Source of the DNA: Streptomyces sp. NBC_01353
Lineage (GTDB): Bacteria; Actinomycetota; Actinomycetes; Streptomycetales; Streptomycetaceae
DNA: 64,000 nucleotides
Reading direction: 5' to 3'
Assembly (NCBI RefSeq): GCF_036237275.1
Contig: NZ_CP108352.1
Coordinates: 3,720,001 to 3,784,000 of the forward strand
A model generated the notes under the pieces. That model searched no databases and was not told where the DNA came from. It saw only the letters and a list, made by a program, of their open reading frames with translations. This document shows, one piece after another, positions 18,846-26,134 of the stretch. Position 1 is the stretch's first letter; every line of letters begins with the position of its first letter. The position numbers and the translations under genes were made by a program.

Positions 18846-19687
18846 GACTGGACCTCCAGCTCGTCCTCGGCGCGCCCGACCATGGCGACGAGGGCCTGGA
18901 CCTGCGCGTAGTCGACCTCCTTGGCGACGTGGCCGGATGCGCCCTTCACGACGGCGGCGACGGTGACCTGCCCGACGCGGGACTGGTACCAGGAGTACGT
19001 CTGCTCGCCCTTGACGGCGTCGTTGACGTACGTCCCCGCCTCTCTGAGCGAGTCCACGGCGGTGTAGTTGCCGCCGACGCCGAAGGGGCTGCCGAGCGAC
19101 ATCAGGCCGCTGATCCGCTCCCCGTCGCGCAGTCGCTGGTCGGGGCAGCGGAGCGCCTCCTCCAGGGTCTGGGCCATCTCCCAGTCGGCGTCCGACTCGG
19201 TGCGATGGACGAGAACGGTCGCGGAGACCCGCAGCAGCCCCTTGCCGGCCGAGGCGGGGACCTCGCTGTAGGCGGTGACGCTGTAGAGCACGCTCGTCGG
19301 ACGGGTGCCGGTCTCCCACGTGCACTGAGCGCCGAGGACGGGCCAGTAGTCGTCGGCGCTGAGGTGCGGGCTGCGCTTGACGTAGTCCGCACCCCAGGAG
19401 TCGGGGCCGGCGACGATCGCGAGGGCGAGCCGCTTGGCCTCGGCCGGGTTCTTCGGGGTGCGCTTCGGGTCCGCCGTGAAGGGGAGCTTCGTGGGCGCGG
19501 CGGGTGTCGCCGTCGGACTTCCGGTGGGTGGCGCCTTCGAGGTCGGGCTCGCCTTCGCCTGGGGCTGTTTGCCGTCGTCGCCGGAGCTCGAGCATCCGGT
19601 CAGGATCAAGCCGCAGGCGAGTAAGCCCCCGCAAGCGCGCAGCACTCTTCCGTACCCGTACGCCACATGTCCCCCACGGACGCTCAC
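18842..19687 (-). CDS. Putative lipoprotein of the receptor-kinase operon
   Basis: This is a 281-residue exported protein with a hydrophobic signal and lipobox LTGC at about 29-32, so it is predicted to be lipid-anchored on the outer face of the membrane. After the cysteine comes a Ser/Lys/Pro/Thr-rich linker (about 33-70) and then a globular domain of about 200 residues with the sequences WGADYVKRSPHLSADDYWPVL and DGERISGLMSLGSPFGVGG. I do not recognise the family. It is the first gene of the operon with two receptor kinases and overlaps the second gene, so it may present ligand to, or be controlled by, them. Start GTG 19687 follows a short GGGGA; another in-frame GTG lies seven codons later. 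Confidence 0.8.
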   Translation of the reverse strand: MSVRGGHVAYGYGRVLRACGGLLACGLILTGCSSSGDDGKQPQAKASPTSKAPPTGSPTATPAAPTKLPFTADPKRTPKNPAEAKRLALAIVAGPDSWGADYVKRSPHLSADDYWPVLGAQCTWETGTRPTSVLYSVTAYSEVPASAGKGLLRVSATVLVHRTESDADWEMAQTLEEALRCPDQRLRDGERISGLMSLGSPFGVGGNYTAVDSLREAGTYVNDAVKGEQTYSWYQSRVGQVTVAAVVKGASGHVAKEVDYAQVQALVAMVGRAEDELEVQS

Positions 19688-19748
19688 AATTCCCCGAGTG
19701 GTGAGCAGATCGTACGATGCACGGGCCCAACGTGCCCTGGTTACAACA

Positions 19749-20156
19749 TCATTGGGACGATTCCGCGGCAGCCTCGCGACGCGCCTCGTCGTAGCGGGCG
19801 CGGGCCTCCTGGACGGCCGGGACCCTCGCGTCGGTCCAGCGGGCCAGCTCCCAGACCTGGCGGGCGGCCTCCTCGCCCAGGTCGGTGAGGCTGTAGTCGA
19901 CGCGGGGCGGGATGACCGGCTTGGCGTCGCGGTGGACGAAGCCGTCGCGCTCCAGGGTCTGGAGGGTCTGGGTGAGCATCTTCTCGCTGACGCCGCCGAC
20001 GCGTCGGCGCAGCTCGCTGAAGCGGTACGAACGCTCCCGCAGCGCGGTCAGGATCAGGACCCCCCATCGGCTGGTGACGTGCTCCAGGACGAGCCGCGCC
20101 GGGCACATGGCGCCGTCGACGTCCGCCAGCAGGCTCTTCTGATCACTTACTCCCAT
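19749..20156 (-). CDS. HxlR-family transcriptional regulator
   Basis: This winged-helix regulator of 135 residues has the family signature MCPARLVLEHVTSRWGVLIL, FSELRRRVGGVSEKMLTQTLQTLERDGFVHR and PPRVDYSLTDLG. A cysteine near the N terminus (about residue 18) is where thiol- or quinone-sensing HxlR members react. It is divergent from an NmrA/QorB-like gene and shares an 88-base promoter region with it, so it most likely represses that gene. ATG 20156 lies only three bases from the operator-like repeat, so the message may be leaderless. Confidence 0.92.
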   Translation of the reverse strand: MGVSDQKSLLADVDGAMCPARLVLEHVTSRWGVLILTALRERSYRFSELRRRVGGVSEKMLTQTLQTLERDGFVHRDAKPVIPPRVDYSLTDLGEEAARQVWELARWTDARVPAVQEARARYDEARREAAAESSQ

Positions 20157-20159
20157 GCC

Positions 20160-20184
20160 AGTACCTTACTTCAAAGTGGGTACT
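20160..20184. promoter_or_regulatory. Putative HxlR operator (AGTACC-N13-GGTACT)
   Basis: AGTACC at 20160-20165 and GGTACT at 20179-20184 form an inverted repeat with a 13-base spacer in the divergent promoter between the HxlR gene and the QorB-like gene. Position and symmetry suit a dimeric winged-helix regulator. Confidence 0.6.
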
Positions 20185-20244
20185 TTCGAATAGTTGGCGC
20201 CCCTCGTACGGTGAGTACATCACCCCGCGAGCAAGGAGATCACC

Positions 20245-21114
20245 ATGAGCATCGTCGTCACCGGAGCCACCGGACAGCTCGGCCGTCTCGTCGTCGACGA
20301 GCTGCTGACCCGCGTTCCCGCCGCATCCGTGGCCGCCGTCGTCCGCGACAAGGCCAAGGCCGCCGACCTGGCGGAGCGCGGCGTCGAGCTGCGGATCGCC
20401 GACTACGGCAAGCCGGAGACCCTGGCGGGCGCCTTCGAGGCCGGCGACCGGGTGCTGCTGATCTCCGGCAGCGAGGTCGGGCAGCGCGTGGCACAGCACG
20501 CCGCCGTGATCGACGCGGCCAAGGCCGCCGGCGTCGCCCAGCTCGCCTACACCGGCGTCCTCGGCGGACCGGAGGCCGACTTCGACCTGGCCGCCGAGCA
20601 CACGGAGACCGAGCGGCGGATCCTGGACTCCGGCCTGCCGTACACCTTCCTGCGCAACGGCTGGTACACCGAGAACTACACCGCCAACCTCGCCCCCGTC
20701 CTCGCACACGGTGCCGTCGTCGCCAACGCCGGCGAGGGCCGGGTCGCCTCCGCCACCCGCGCCGACTACGCCGCCGCGGCCGCCGCGGTCCTGACCGGCC
20801 CGGCCGAGACGCACCTGAACACCGCGTACGAGCTGAGCGGCGACATCGCCTGGTCGCTGGCCGAGTACGCGGCCGAGGTCGCCCGCCAGACCGGCCGGGA
20901 GATCGCGTACAGCAACGTCCCGGCCGAGGCGCACGAGGAGATCCTGACCGGCGCGGGCGTCCCGCCGTTCTTCGCCGCGATCCTCGTGGACGTCGACAAG
21001 GCCATCGAGCGCGGGGCGCTCGCCGGGCGGACCGGCGACCTGTCCCGCCTGATCGGCCGCCCGACCACCCCGCTCGCCGAGACGATCGCCGAGGCCCTCA
21101 CCCAGAGGTCATGA
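20245..21114 (+). CDS. NmrA-like NAD(P)-binding oxidoreductase (QorB-like quinone reductase)
   Basis: This 289-residue Rossmann-fold protein begins MSIVVTGATGQLGRLVVDELL, the atypical short-chain dehydrogenase (NmrA/QorB) nucleotide motif. It continues with AYTGVLGG and LRNGWYTENY, which match NAD(P)H:quinone oxidoreductase type 2 proteins. It lacks a classical YxxxK catalytic pair in the usual place, as expected for NmrA-like proteins. AAGGAG precedes ATG 20245. Divergence from an HxlR gene is a common arrangement for quinone- or electrophile-inducible reductases. The substrate is inferred, not shown. Confidence 0.88.
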   Translation: MSIVVTGATGQLGRLVVDELLTRVPAASVAAVVRDKAKAADLAERGVELRIADYGKPETLAGAFEAGDRVLLISGSEVGQRVAQHAAVIDAAKAAGVAQLAYTGVLGGPEADFDLAAEHTETERRILDSGLPYTFLRNGWYTENYTANLAPVLAHGAVVANAGEGRVASATRADYAAAAAAVLTGPAETHLNTAYELSGDIAWSLAEYAAEVARQTGREIAYSNVPAEAHEEILTGAGVPPFFAAILVDVDKAIERGALAGRTGDLSRLIGRPTTPLAETIAEALTQRS

Positions 21115-21196
21115 CCGTATTGCGGTACGGACATGACAGCCGGCCCTGCGCGGCGCTACCTTCGACGGAACAGCGCGGCGCAGGGCAGGAGATTCG

Positions 21197-22204
21197 GTGA
21201 AGGAAGACAACGAAGGACGAGCAGGGCTTCTGTACGGGATCGGCGCCTACGGCATGTGGGGGCTCGTCCCGCTCTTCTGGCCACTCCTCAAGCCGGCCGG
21301 GGCGGTCGAGATCCTCGCCCACCGGATGGTGTGGTCGTTGGCCGTCGTCGGCATCGCGCTCCTCGCGCTGCGCCGCTGGGGCTGGATCCGCGAGCTGGTG
21401 CGCAGCCCGCGCAAGCTGGGCCTCATCACGTTCGCCGCGACGGTCATCACGGTCAACTGGGGCGTCTACATCTGGGCCGTCAACGCCGGCCAGGTCGTCG
21501 AGGCCTCCCTCGGCTACTTCATCAACCCGCTCGTCACCATCGCGCTGGGCGTGCTGCTCCTGAAGGAGCGGCTGCGGCCCGCGCAGTGGGTGGCGGTCGG
21601 CGTCGCCACCACGGCCGTCCTCGTCCTCTCGATCGGCTACGGGCGCCCGCCCTGGATCTCGCTGATCCTGGCCTTCTCGTTCGGCGTCTACGGCCTGGTG
21701 AAGAAGAAGGTCAACATCGGCGGCCTGGAGTCGCTGGCCGCCGAGACCGCCGTCCAGTTCCTGCCCGCCCTCGCCTACCTGCTGTGGCTCGGCACGCAGG
21801 GCTCGACCACCTTCGGCACCGAGGGCGCGGGACACGCGGCGCTCCTCGCGGCGACCGGAATCGTCACGGCCGTGCCCCTCGTCTGCTTCGGCGCGGCGGC
21901 GATCCGCGTACCGCTGTCGACGCTGGGACTGCTCCAGTACCTGGCGCCGGTCTTCCAGTTCGGCCTGGGCGTCCTGTACTTCCACGAGGCGATGCCGCCG
22001 GAGCGCTGGGCGGGCTTCTCCCTCGTGTGGCTCGCGCTGACGATCCTGACCTGGGACGCGCTGCGGACGGCGCGACGCAGCCGGGCGAAGGCGGAGGCAC
22101 TGGCCAGGACTGTCGTGGACCGCGCCCTGGCCGAAACCGCGACCGGACCCGCCGAGCCCGAGATCACGGCCGTTCCCCCGACGTCGGCCCAGCCCGGACG
22201 CTGA
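21197..22204 (+). CDS. rarD: EamA-family transporter RarD
   Basis: This ten-helix membrane protein of the drug/metabolite transporter superfamily has 335 residues. The RarD features are GLLYGIGAYGMWGLVPLFWPLL near the start, HRMVWSL, NWGVYIWAVN and LGYFINPLVTIALGVLLLKERL, plus VPLVCFGAAA and LLQYLAPVFQFGLGVL. GTG 21197 follows GGCAGGAG. Chloramphenicol-permease annotations exist for the family, but its physiological substrate is unclear. A charged tail of about 45 residues follows the last helix. It is transcribed alone and ends at a strong hairpin. Confidence 0.93.
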   Translation: MKEDNEGRAGLLYGIGAYGMWGLVPLFWPLLKPAGAVEILAHRMVWSLAVVGIALLALRRWGWIRELVRSPRKLGLITFAATVITVNWGVYIWAVNAGQVVEASLGYFINPLVTIALGVLLLKERLRPAQWVAVGVATTAVLVLSIGYGRPPWISLILAFSFGVYGLVKKKVNIGGLESLAAETAVQFLPALAYLLWLGTQGSTTFGTEGAGHAALLAATGIVTAVPLVCFGAAAIRVPLSTLGLLQYLAPVFQFGLGVLYFHEAMPPERWAGFSLVWLALTILTWDALRTARRSRAKAEALARTVVDRALAETATGPAEPEITAVPPTSAQPGR

Positions 22205-22213
22205 CGACCGCCC

Positions 22214-22256
22214 CATGCCCCGGCCCTCGGAGGAGAACTCCGAGGGCCGGGGCATG
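22214..22256. terminator. Strong bidirectional terminator hairpin
   Basis: CATGCCCCGGCCCTCGGAG (22214-22232) and its exact complement at 22238-22256 form a 19-bp perfect stem with the loop GAGAA. It lies between convergent rarD and the MFS transporter gene. Confidence 0.93.
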
Positions 22257-22270
22257 TGTGCTTCACCCGG

Positions 22271-23683
22271 TCAGGAGACGGTGACCTCGGGCGCGGCCTC
22301 CGGAACCTCCCGAACGTGGGCCTCCCTGGGCGCCCGTACCCCGGTCGCCGCGACCAGCGCACCGATCGCCACCATGGCCAGCGGCACCACCAGCGCCGCC
22401 CGGAACCCGTCGAGCCCGCCGCCCGCGATCCCGTACACCGCCGTCACCGCCGAGATGCCGACCGCCGAGCCGAACTGCACCGCGGTCGTCAGCAGCCCGC
22501 TCGCGAGCCCCTGCTCCTCCTCCGCGATGCCGTCGGTGGCGGCGATCGTCAGCGGTCCGTACGCGAGGGCGAAGGCGAGCCCGGTCAGCAGCAGGGTCGG
22601 GAACATCGCCGCGTACGACCAGTCCGGGCCGACCGGCAGGAACAGCGCGTACGAGACGATCGCGAGCACGAACCCGCCGAGGATCACCCGGGCGTTGCCG
22701 AACCTCGCCACGAGGCGCGGGGTCAGCGTCGGGGCGAGGATCGCGTCGACACCCATGACGACGAGGGCGAACGCGGTCTCCAGGGAGGACCAGCCGCGCA
22801 GCTCCTGGAGGTAGAGCGTCGCGACGAACTGGAAGCCGAAGAACGAGCCGACGAACAGCAGCGCCCCGAGGTCGGCCCGGACGGTGGACGCCTTGCGGAG
22901 CAGCCCGAGGCGTACGAGCGGGGCGGTGACCCGCCGTTCGACGGCGACGAAGACCCCGGCGAGGACGAGGCCGGCGGCGGCGACCAGCGCGGTCAGCGGC
23001 CAGCCGTCGAGGCCGTGCTCCAGCCGGACGATCCCGAAGGCGAGGAGCAGCATGGCCCCGGCGGCCGTCAGCGCGCCGGCCAGGTCGAAGCCGCCGGCCG
23101 CCTTCTCGGGCCGCGCCTCCCTGGGGATCAGCCGCAGCGCGGCGAGCAGGACGGCGGCGGCGAGCAGGACCGGCGCGAAGAAGACCCAGCGCCAGCCGAG
23201 CTGGGTGAGCAGCCCGCCGATGACGAGCCCGAGGGTGAAGCCTCCGGCGGCCGTCCCCGCGAAGACCAGCAGCGCCTGGTTGCGCTGCTGGCCCTCCTCG
23301 TACGAGGTGGTGATGATCGACATCGCGGCGGGGGTCATGAACGCGGCGGCGACGCCGGTCACGAAGCGGGCCGTGATCAGCATCCAGCCCTCGGTCGCGA
23401 AGCCGCCGAGGCCCGAGAAGAGCAGGAAGACGGTGAGCCAGCCGAGGAACATCCGGCGACGGCCGAGGAGGTCGGCGGCGCGTCCGCCGAGGAGGGTGAA
23501 GCCGGCGTAGCCGAGGACGTACGCCGACATCACCCAGGCCGCGGTGCCGGTGGACAGCTCCAGATCGGATCTGATGCTCGGCACCGCCACGGCGAGCATG
23601 GCGACATCGATGCCCTCGAGGAAGATCGTGCCGCAGAGGACGAGGAGGAGGGCCCAGGCACGTGCGGGCATGGATGCGGACAT
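22271..23683 (-). CDS. MFS transporter, DHA2 (14-helix) drug-efflux type
   Basis: This 470-residue integral membrane protein has the MFS motif A region GGRAADLLGRRRMFLGWL and the DHA2 motif C region GTAAGGFTLGLVIGGLLTQLGWRWVFF. N-terminal FLEGIDVAMLAVAVPSI is the D1 motif typical of antiporter-type exporters. It would export small molecules using the proton gradient. It diverges from an HxlR regulator at 23780, which probably controls it. Start ATG 23683 is the first ATG in the frame with hydrophobic sequence following. Confidence 0.93.
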   Translation of the reverse strand: MSASMPARAWALLLVLCGTIFLEGIDVAMLAVAVPSIRSDLELSTGTAAWVMSAYVLGYAGFTLLGGRAADLLGRRRMFLGWLTVFLLFSGLGGFATEGWMLITARFVTGVAAAFMTPAAMSIITTSYEEGQQRNQALLVFAGTAAGGFTLGLVIGGLLTQLGWRWVFFAPVLLAAAVLLAALRLIPREARPEKAAGGFDLAGALTAAGAMLLLAFGIVRLEHGLDGWPLTALVAAAGLVLAGVFVAVERRVTAPLVRLGLLRKASTVRADLGALLFVGSFFGFQFVATLYLQELRGWSSLETAFALVVMGVDAILAPTLTPRLVARFGNARVILGGFVLAIVSYALFLPVGPDWSYAAMFPTLLLTGLAFALAYGPLTIAATDGIAEEEQGLASGLLTTAVQFGSAVGISAVTAVYGIAGGGLDGFRAALVVPLAMVAIGALVAATGVRAPREAHVREVPEAAPEVTVS

Positions 23684-23714
23684 GACTGCCTCCAGGCAGG
23701 AAGGGGGGAAGGAT

Positions 23715-23750
23715 GGTTACCGGCCAGAGGGTCGGTTCTCTCTTGTAACC
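23715..23750. promoter_or_regulatory. Inverted repeat in the MFS/HxlR divergent promoter
   Basis: GGTTAC (23715-23720) and GTAACC (23745-23750) form an inverted repeat, extended to 7 bases by the flanking T (23714) and A (23751). Both half-sites fall between the divergent genes, so they could bind the HxlR protein. The wide spacer (24 bases) lowers confidence. Confidence 0.4.
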
Positions 23751-23779
23751 ACCTGCATCCTGCGGCAGCATTCGATGCC

Positions 23780-24232
23780 ATGGAAGAAGGCACTTTGAAG
23801 TCACCGAGTCACTGCGAAGTCACCTACGCCGAGGGCCACGAGGGCGACACGGACCCCTTCCAGTGGGACACGCGGGAGGACTGCGAGGTACGCCAGATCC
23901 TCGACCGGGTCGCCGACAAGTGGTCCTTGCTGGTCATCGCCCTGCTCGACCGCCGCAAGCTGCGCTTCACCGAGCTGCGGCGGGAGATCGACGGGATCAG
24001 CCAGCGGATGCTGACGGTCACGCTGCGCCAGTTGGAGCGGGACGGCCTGGTGAAGCGGACGGTGCATCCGGTGGTGCCGCCGCGCGTGGAGTACGAACTG
24101 ACGCCGCTGGGCGGGACGTTGCACACGACGATCCGCTCGCTGGTGACGTGGACGGAGCACCACCAGAACGAGATCGCGGCGGCGCGCGAGGCGTACGACG
24201 CGAAGGAGGCGGCGGAGGCGGCAGCGGTCTGA
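23780..24232 (+). CDS. HxlR-family transcriptional regulator
   Basis: This 150-residue winged-helix regulator has CEVRQILDRVADKWSLLVIALL, FTELRREIDGISQRMLTVTLRQLERDGLVKR and PPRVEYELTPLGGTL. The N-terminal extension (about 35 residues) is polar and includes a second cysteine (SPSHCEV). ATG 23780 was taken; no strong ribosome site is visible and the start could lie a little downstream. It is divergent from the MFS exporter and probably regulates it in response to an electrophile or drug. Confidence 0.9.
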   Translation: MEEGTLKSPSHCEVTYAEGHEGDTDPFQWDTREDCEVRQILDRVADKWSLLVIALLDRRKLRFTELRREIDGISQRMLTVTLRQLERDGLVKRTVHPVVPPRVEYELTPLGGTLHTTIRSLVTWTEHHQNEIAAAREAYDAKEAAEAAAV

Positions 24233-24246
24233 CACGGGGGCGCGGT

Positions 24247-24345
24247 GCGGCACCTTGAGGGCCCTCCCCCAGGCGCGGCACCTTGATGGCCCTCCCCCAG
24301 GCGCGGCACCTTGATGGCCTTCCCCCGGCGCGGCACCTCAAGGCC
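24247..24345. repeat. 28-bp tandem repeat between convergent genes
   Basis: Three 28-base units (gcggcaccttgatggccctc plus cccccagg) start at 24247, 24275 and 24303, and a fourth, partly changed unit starts at 24330. CCTTGAGG in the first unit (24253-24260) is complementary to CCTCAAGG in the last (24336-24343), so the array can also close as a hairpin. It fills the gap between the HxlR stop and the CGNR gene stop and may serve as a terminator. Confidence 0.85.
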
Positions 24346-24346
24346 C

Positions 24347-24949
24347 CTACGGCAGCAGCTCCGTGACCTCGCCCTCGCTGTGCGCACGCGCCCGGTGCGC
24401 CCGGACCTTGTGCCGGTTGCCGCAGCGCTCCATGGCGCACCAGCGGCGGCGCCCGGGGCGGGAGGTGTCCACGAACAGCAGAGCGCAGTTGTCGGCGCCG
24501 CATTCGCGGATCCGGTCGGCGTGGGGGCCGGTGAACAGGTCGATCGCGTCGCGGGCGACGGTCGAGAGCAGCGCGGTCGCGGTGGCCCCCGGACCCCAGG
24601 CGTGCGCCCCGTCGGCGGTCATGCGCGGGAGGAGCGGGGGCCGGGCGGCGGCCTCGTTGACGAGGGCGAGGCCCTCCGGCGCGTAGGCGCGACCTTCCGT
24701 ACGGGCGTGGGCGAGCCCCCACAGGGCGTTCCGCACCTCCCGTACCCGCGCCAGCTCGCGCGCCGTGACCGTCACGTCGAGATCGGGCCCGAGCCGGCAC
24801 CGCCGGACCCAGTCCCGCAGCCCCTCCGCCGAGTCGAGGACCTCGAACCGCGCGGCCACCGGCCCGGGACCCCCCGTGAGCAGCAGCTCCAGACAGAGCG
24901 CGCCCGCGTCGAAGCGGAACACCTGCCCATCGGGGTGAATCAGGGTCAT
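24347..24949 (-). CDS. CGNR zinc-finger (ABATE-domain) putative transcriptional regulator
   Basis: This 200-residue protein has an N-terminal ABATE-type domain (LELLLTGGPGPVAARFEVLDS) and a C-terminal CGNR zinc finger with CGADNCALLFVDTSRPGRRRWC and MERCGNRHK. The four cysteines and the CGNR box are intact. Members are thought to bind DNA, based on the finger. ATG 24949 was chosen: sequence upstream of it on the same strand is antisense to the VOC gene. It is divergent from the VOC gene at 24992, with only 42 bases between starts. Confidence 0.9.
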   Translation of the reverse strand: MTLIHPDGQVFRFDAGALCLELLLTGGPGPVAARFEVLDSAEGLRDWVRRCRLGPDLDVTVTARELARVREVRNALWGLAHARTEGRAYAPEGLALVNEAAARPPLLPRMTADGAHAWGPGATATALLSTVARDAIDLFTGPHADRIRECGADNCALLFVDTSRPGRRRWCAMERCGNRHKVRAHRARAHSEGEVTELLP

Positions 24950-24972
24950 GCCTGTTGTGGCTGGGATCACGA

Positions 24973-24989
24973 AACCACTATAACTGGTT
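24973..24989 (+). promoter_or_regulatory. Palindrome and -10-like box in the CGNR/VOC promoter
   Basis: AACCA-CTATAAC-TGGTT is an inverted repeat (24973-24977 and 24985-24989) with TATAAC, a good -10 hexamer, in its centre. It is two bases before the VOC gene ATG, so that message would have almost no leader unless the -10 serves the other strand. Confidence 0.5.
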
Positions 24990-24991
24990 AC

Positions 24992-25444
24992 ATGACCGCA
25001 CTCCATTGGAAGCTCGTGATCGACGCCGCCGACCCGCACGCCCAGGCCGCGTTCTGGGCCGCCGCCCTCGGCTATCTGGAGGAGGACAACAGCGCCCACA
25101 TCAAGCGCCTTCTCGACCTCGGCGCACTCCCGGCCGACCTGACCGTCACGGTCTCCGACCGTCTCGCGTTCCGCGATCTGATCGCCGTCCGCCATCCCGA
25201 CGATCCCTACGAGGAGGCGACCGGCATCGGCCATGGCCGCCGGATCCTCTTCCAGCGCGTCCCGGAGGAGAAGACCGTCAAGAACCGTCTGCATCCGGAC
25301 CTCCACGTCGACCCGGGCACCCGGGACGCGGAGGTCGAGCGCCTGGAGGCGCTCGGCGCCTCGGTCCTGCGCCGGGTGGAGGAGCAGGGGGGCGCGTGGG
25401 TGGTCATGACGGACCCGGAGGGCAACGAGTTCTGCGTGCAGTGA
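24992..25444 (+). CDS. VOC-family (glyoxalase-like) protein
   Basis: This 150-residue protein has the beta-alpha-beta-beta-beta fold signature: LHWKLVIDAADPHAQAAFWAAALGY at the start and HPDLHVDP and MTDPEGNEFCVQ at the end, as in glyoxalase-like domain proteins. Possible metal-site residues are present in DLHVD and PEGNEFC, but no substrate can be named. It is divergent from the CGNR regulator, a pairing that suggests regulation by it. ATG 24992 follows a promoter-like palindrome with no ribosome site, suggesting leaderless translation. Confidence 0.87.
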   Translation: MTALHWKLVIDAADPHAQAAFWAAALGYLEEDNSAHIKRLLDLGALPADLTVTVSDRLAFRDLIAVRHPDDPYEEATGIGHGRRILFQRVPEEKTVKNRLHPDLHVDPGTRDAEVERLEALGASVLRRVEEQGGAWVVMTDPEGNEFCVQ

Positions 25445-25447
25445 CGT

Positions 25448-25948
25448 TCAGGGGCGCCGCACCTCGAACTGGAAGCAGCCGTACTCGACGGCCCTGACAT
25501 GCACGAGCGCCACCTGGGGTTCGGCGAACGCCTCCGTGAAGGCCTTGTCGAAGCCCTCGGTCGCCTCGACCGGGATCTCCAGGAGCCGTCCGCCGACGAT
25601 GCGCCCCTCGGAGTCGTAGCGGCGCAGAGTACGCAGGGCACCGGGCCTGTCGAAGGGGTACGCCTCCGCGCCCGCGGCCGGCCCGGCGCACTCCTCCGCG
25701 TGGATGAAGACCGGCCCCTGCTCGTCGTACGCCCGGGGTGCGGCCCCGGTCTCGGCGGCCCAGCGCCGCAGGGGCGCGTAGGAGACGAGCGCGATCCTCT
25801 CCCCTGCCGAGAAGGGCCGCAGACAGCAGCGCAGCGGGCTCCCGCCCTCGGTGGCGGTGTACGGGACACAGGGCTGCCCGGCGTCGTCCACGACCCGGAG
25901 TTCGGCGAGGGCGGCGGGCTCGATGGGGCGTGCGGTGTAGGTGGTCAT
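25448..25948 (-). CDS. DUF1203-family protein
   Basis: This 166-residue cytoplasmic protein of unknown function has the DUF1203 features: GGSPLRCCLRPFSAGERIALVSYAPLRRW in the centre, FIHAEECAG, and a C-terminal VALVHVRAVEYGCFQFEV. The conserved cysteines and histidine (CC, HAEEC) hint at metal or redox chemistry, but nothing more can be said. ATG 25948 was chosen from the conserved N terminus (MTTYTARPI). Its stop is three bases from that of the convergent VOC gene. Confidence 0.85.
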   Translation of the reverse strand: MTTYTARPIEPAALAELRVVDDAGQPCVPYTATEGGSPLRCCLRPFSAGERIALVSYAPLRRWAAETGAAPRAYDEQGPVFIHAEECAGPAAGAEAYPFDRPGALRTLRRYDSEGRIVGGRLLEIPVEATEGFDKAFTEAFAEPQVALVHVRAVEYGCFQFEVRRP

Positions 25949-26022
25949 GGGCACAGCGTGACGCGCCCGCACCGGGACGCGCTGGCGGAATTCGGACTCC
26001 GCGTTCCGGGTGAGGGCGCCCC

Positions 26023-26064
26023 TGTGCGGTGATCCGGCTCACATGTGCGGCGATCCGGCTCACA
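26023..26064 (+). repeat. 21-bp perfect tandem duplication in a promoter
   Basis: Two head-to-tail 21-base units, 26023-26043 and 26044-26064, differ only at the eighth base (T versus C). Each begins TGTGCGG and ends CGGCTCACA, so each unit has TGTG/CACA ends. They lie just upstream of the ECF41-like promoter of the flavoprotein gene and look like doubled binding sites. Confidence 0.85.
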
Positions 26065-26066
26065 CA

Positions 26067-26096
26067 TGTCACAACCGTCGGTCGCGCGGTGTCTTA
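26067..26096 (+). promoter_or_regulatory. ECF41/SigJ-like promoter
   Basis: TGTCACA (26067-26073) is followed, after 16 bases, by TGTCTTA (26090-26096). The known ECF41 promoter has -35 TGTCACA and -10 CGTC. The -35 is an exact match and the -10 has one mismatch. ECF41 genes usually sit next to oxidoreductases such as the one at 26135. Confidence 0.55.
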
Positions 26097-26134
26097 GAGG
26101 CGAAAGGCCGAACACCAGAAGCGGAGGAGACACC

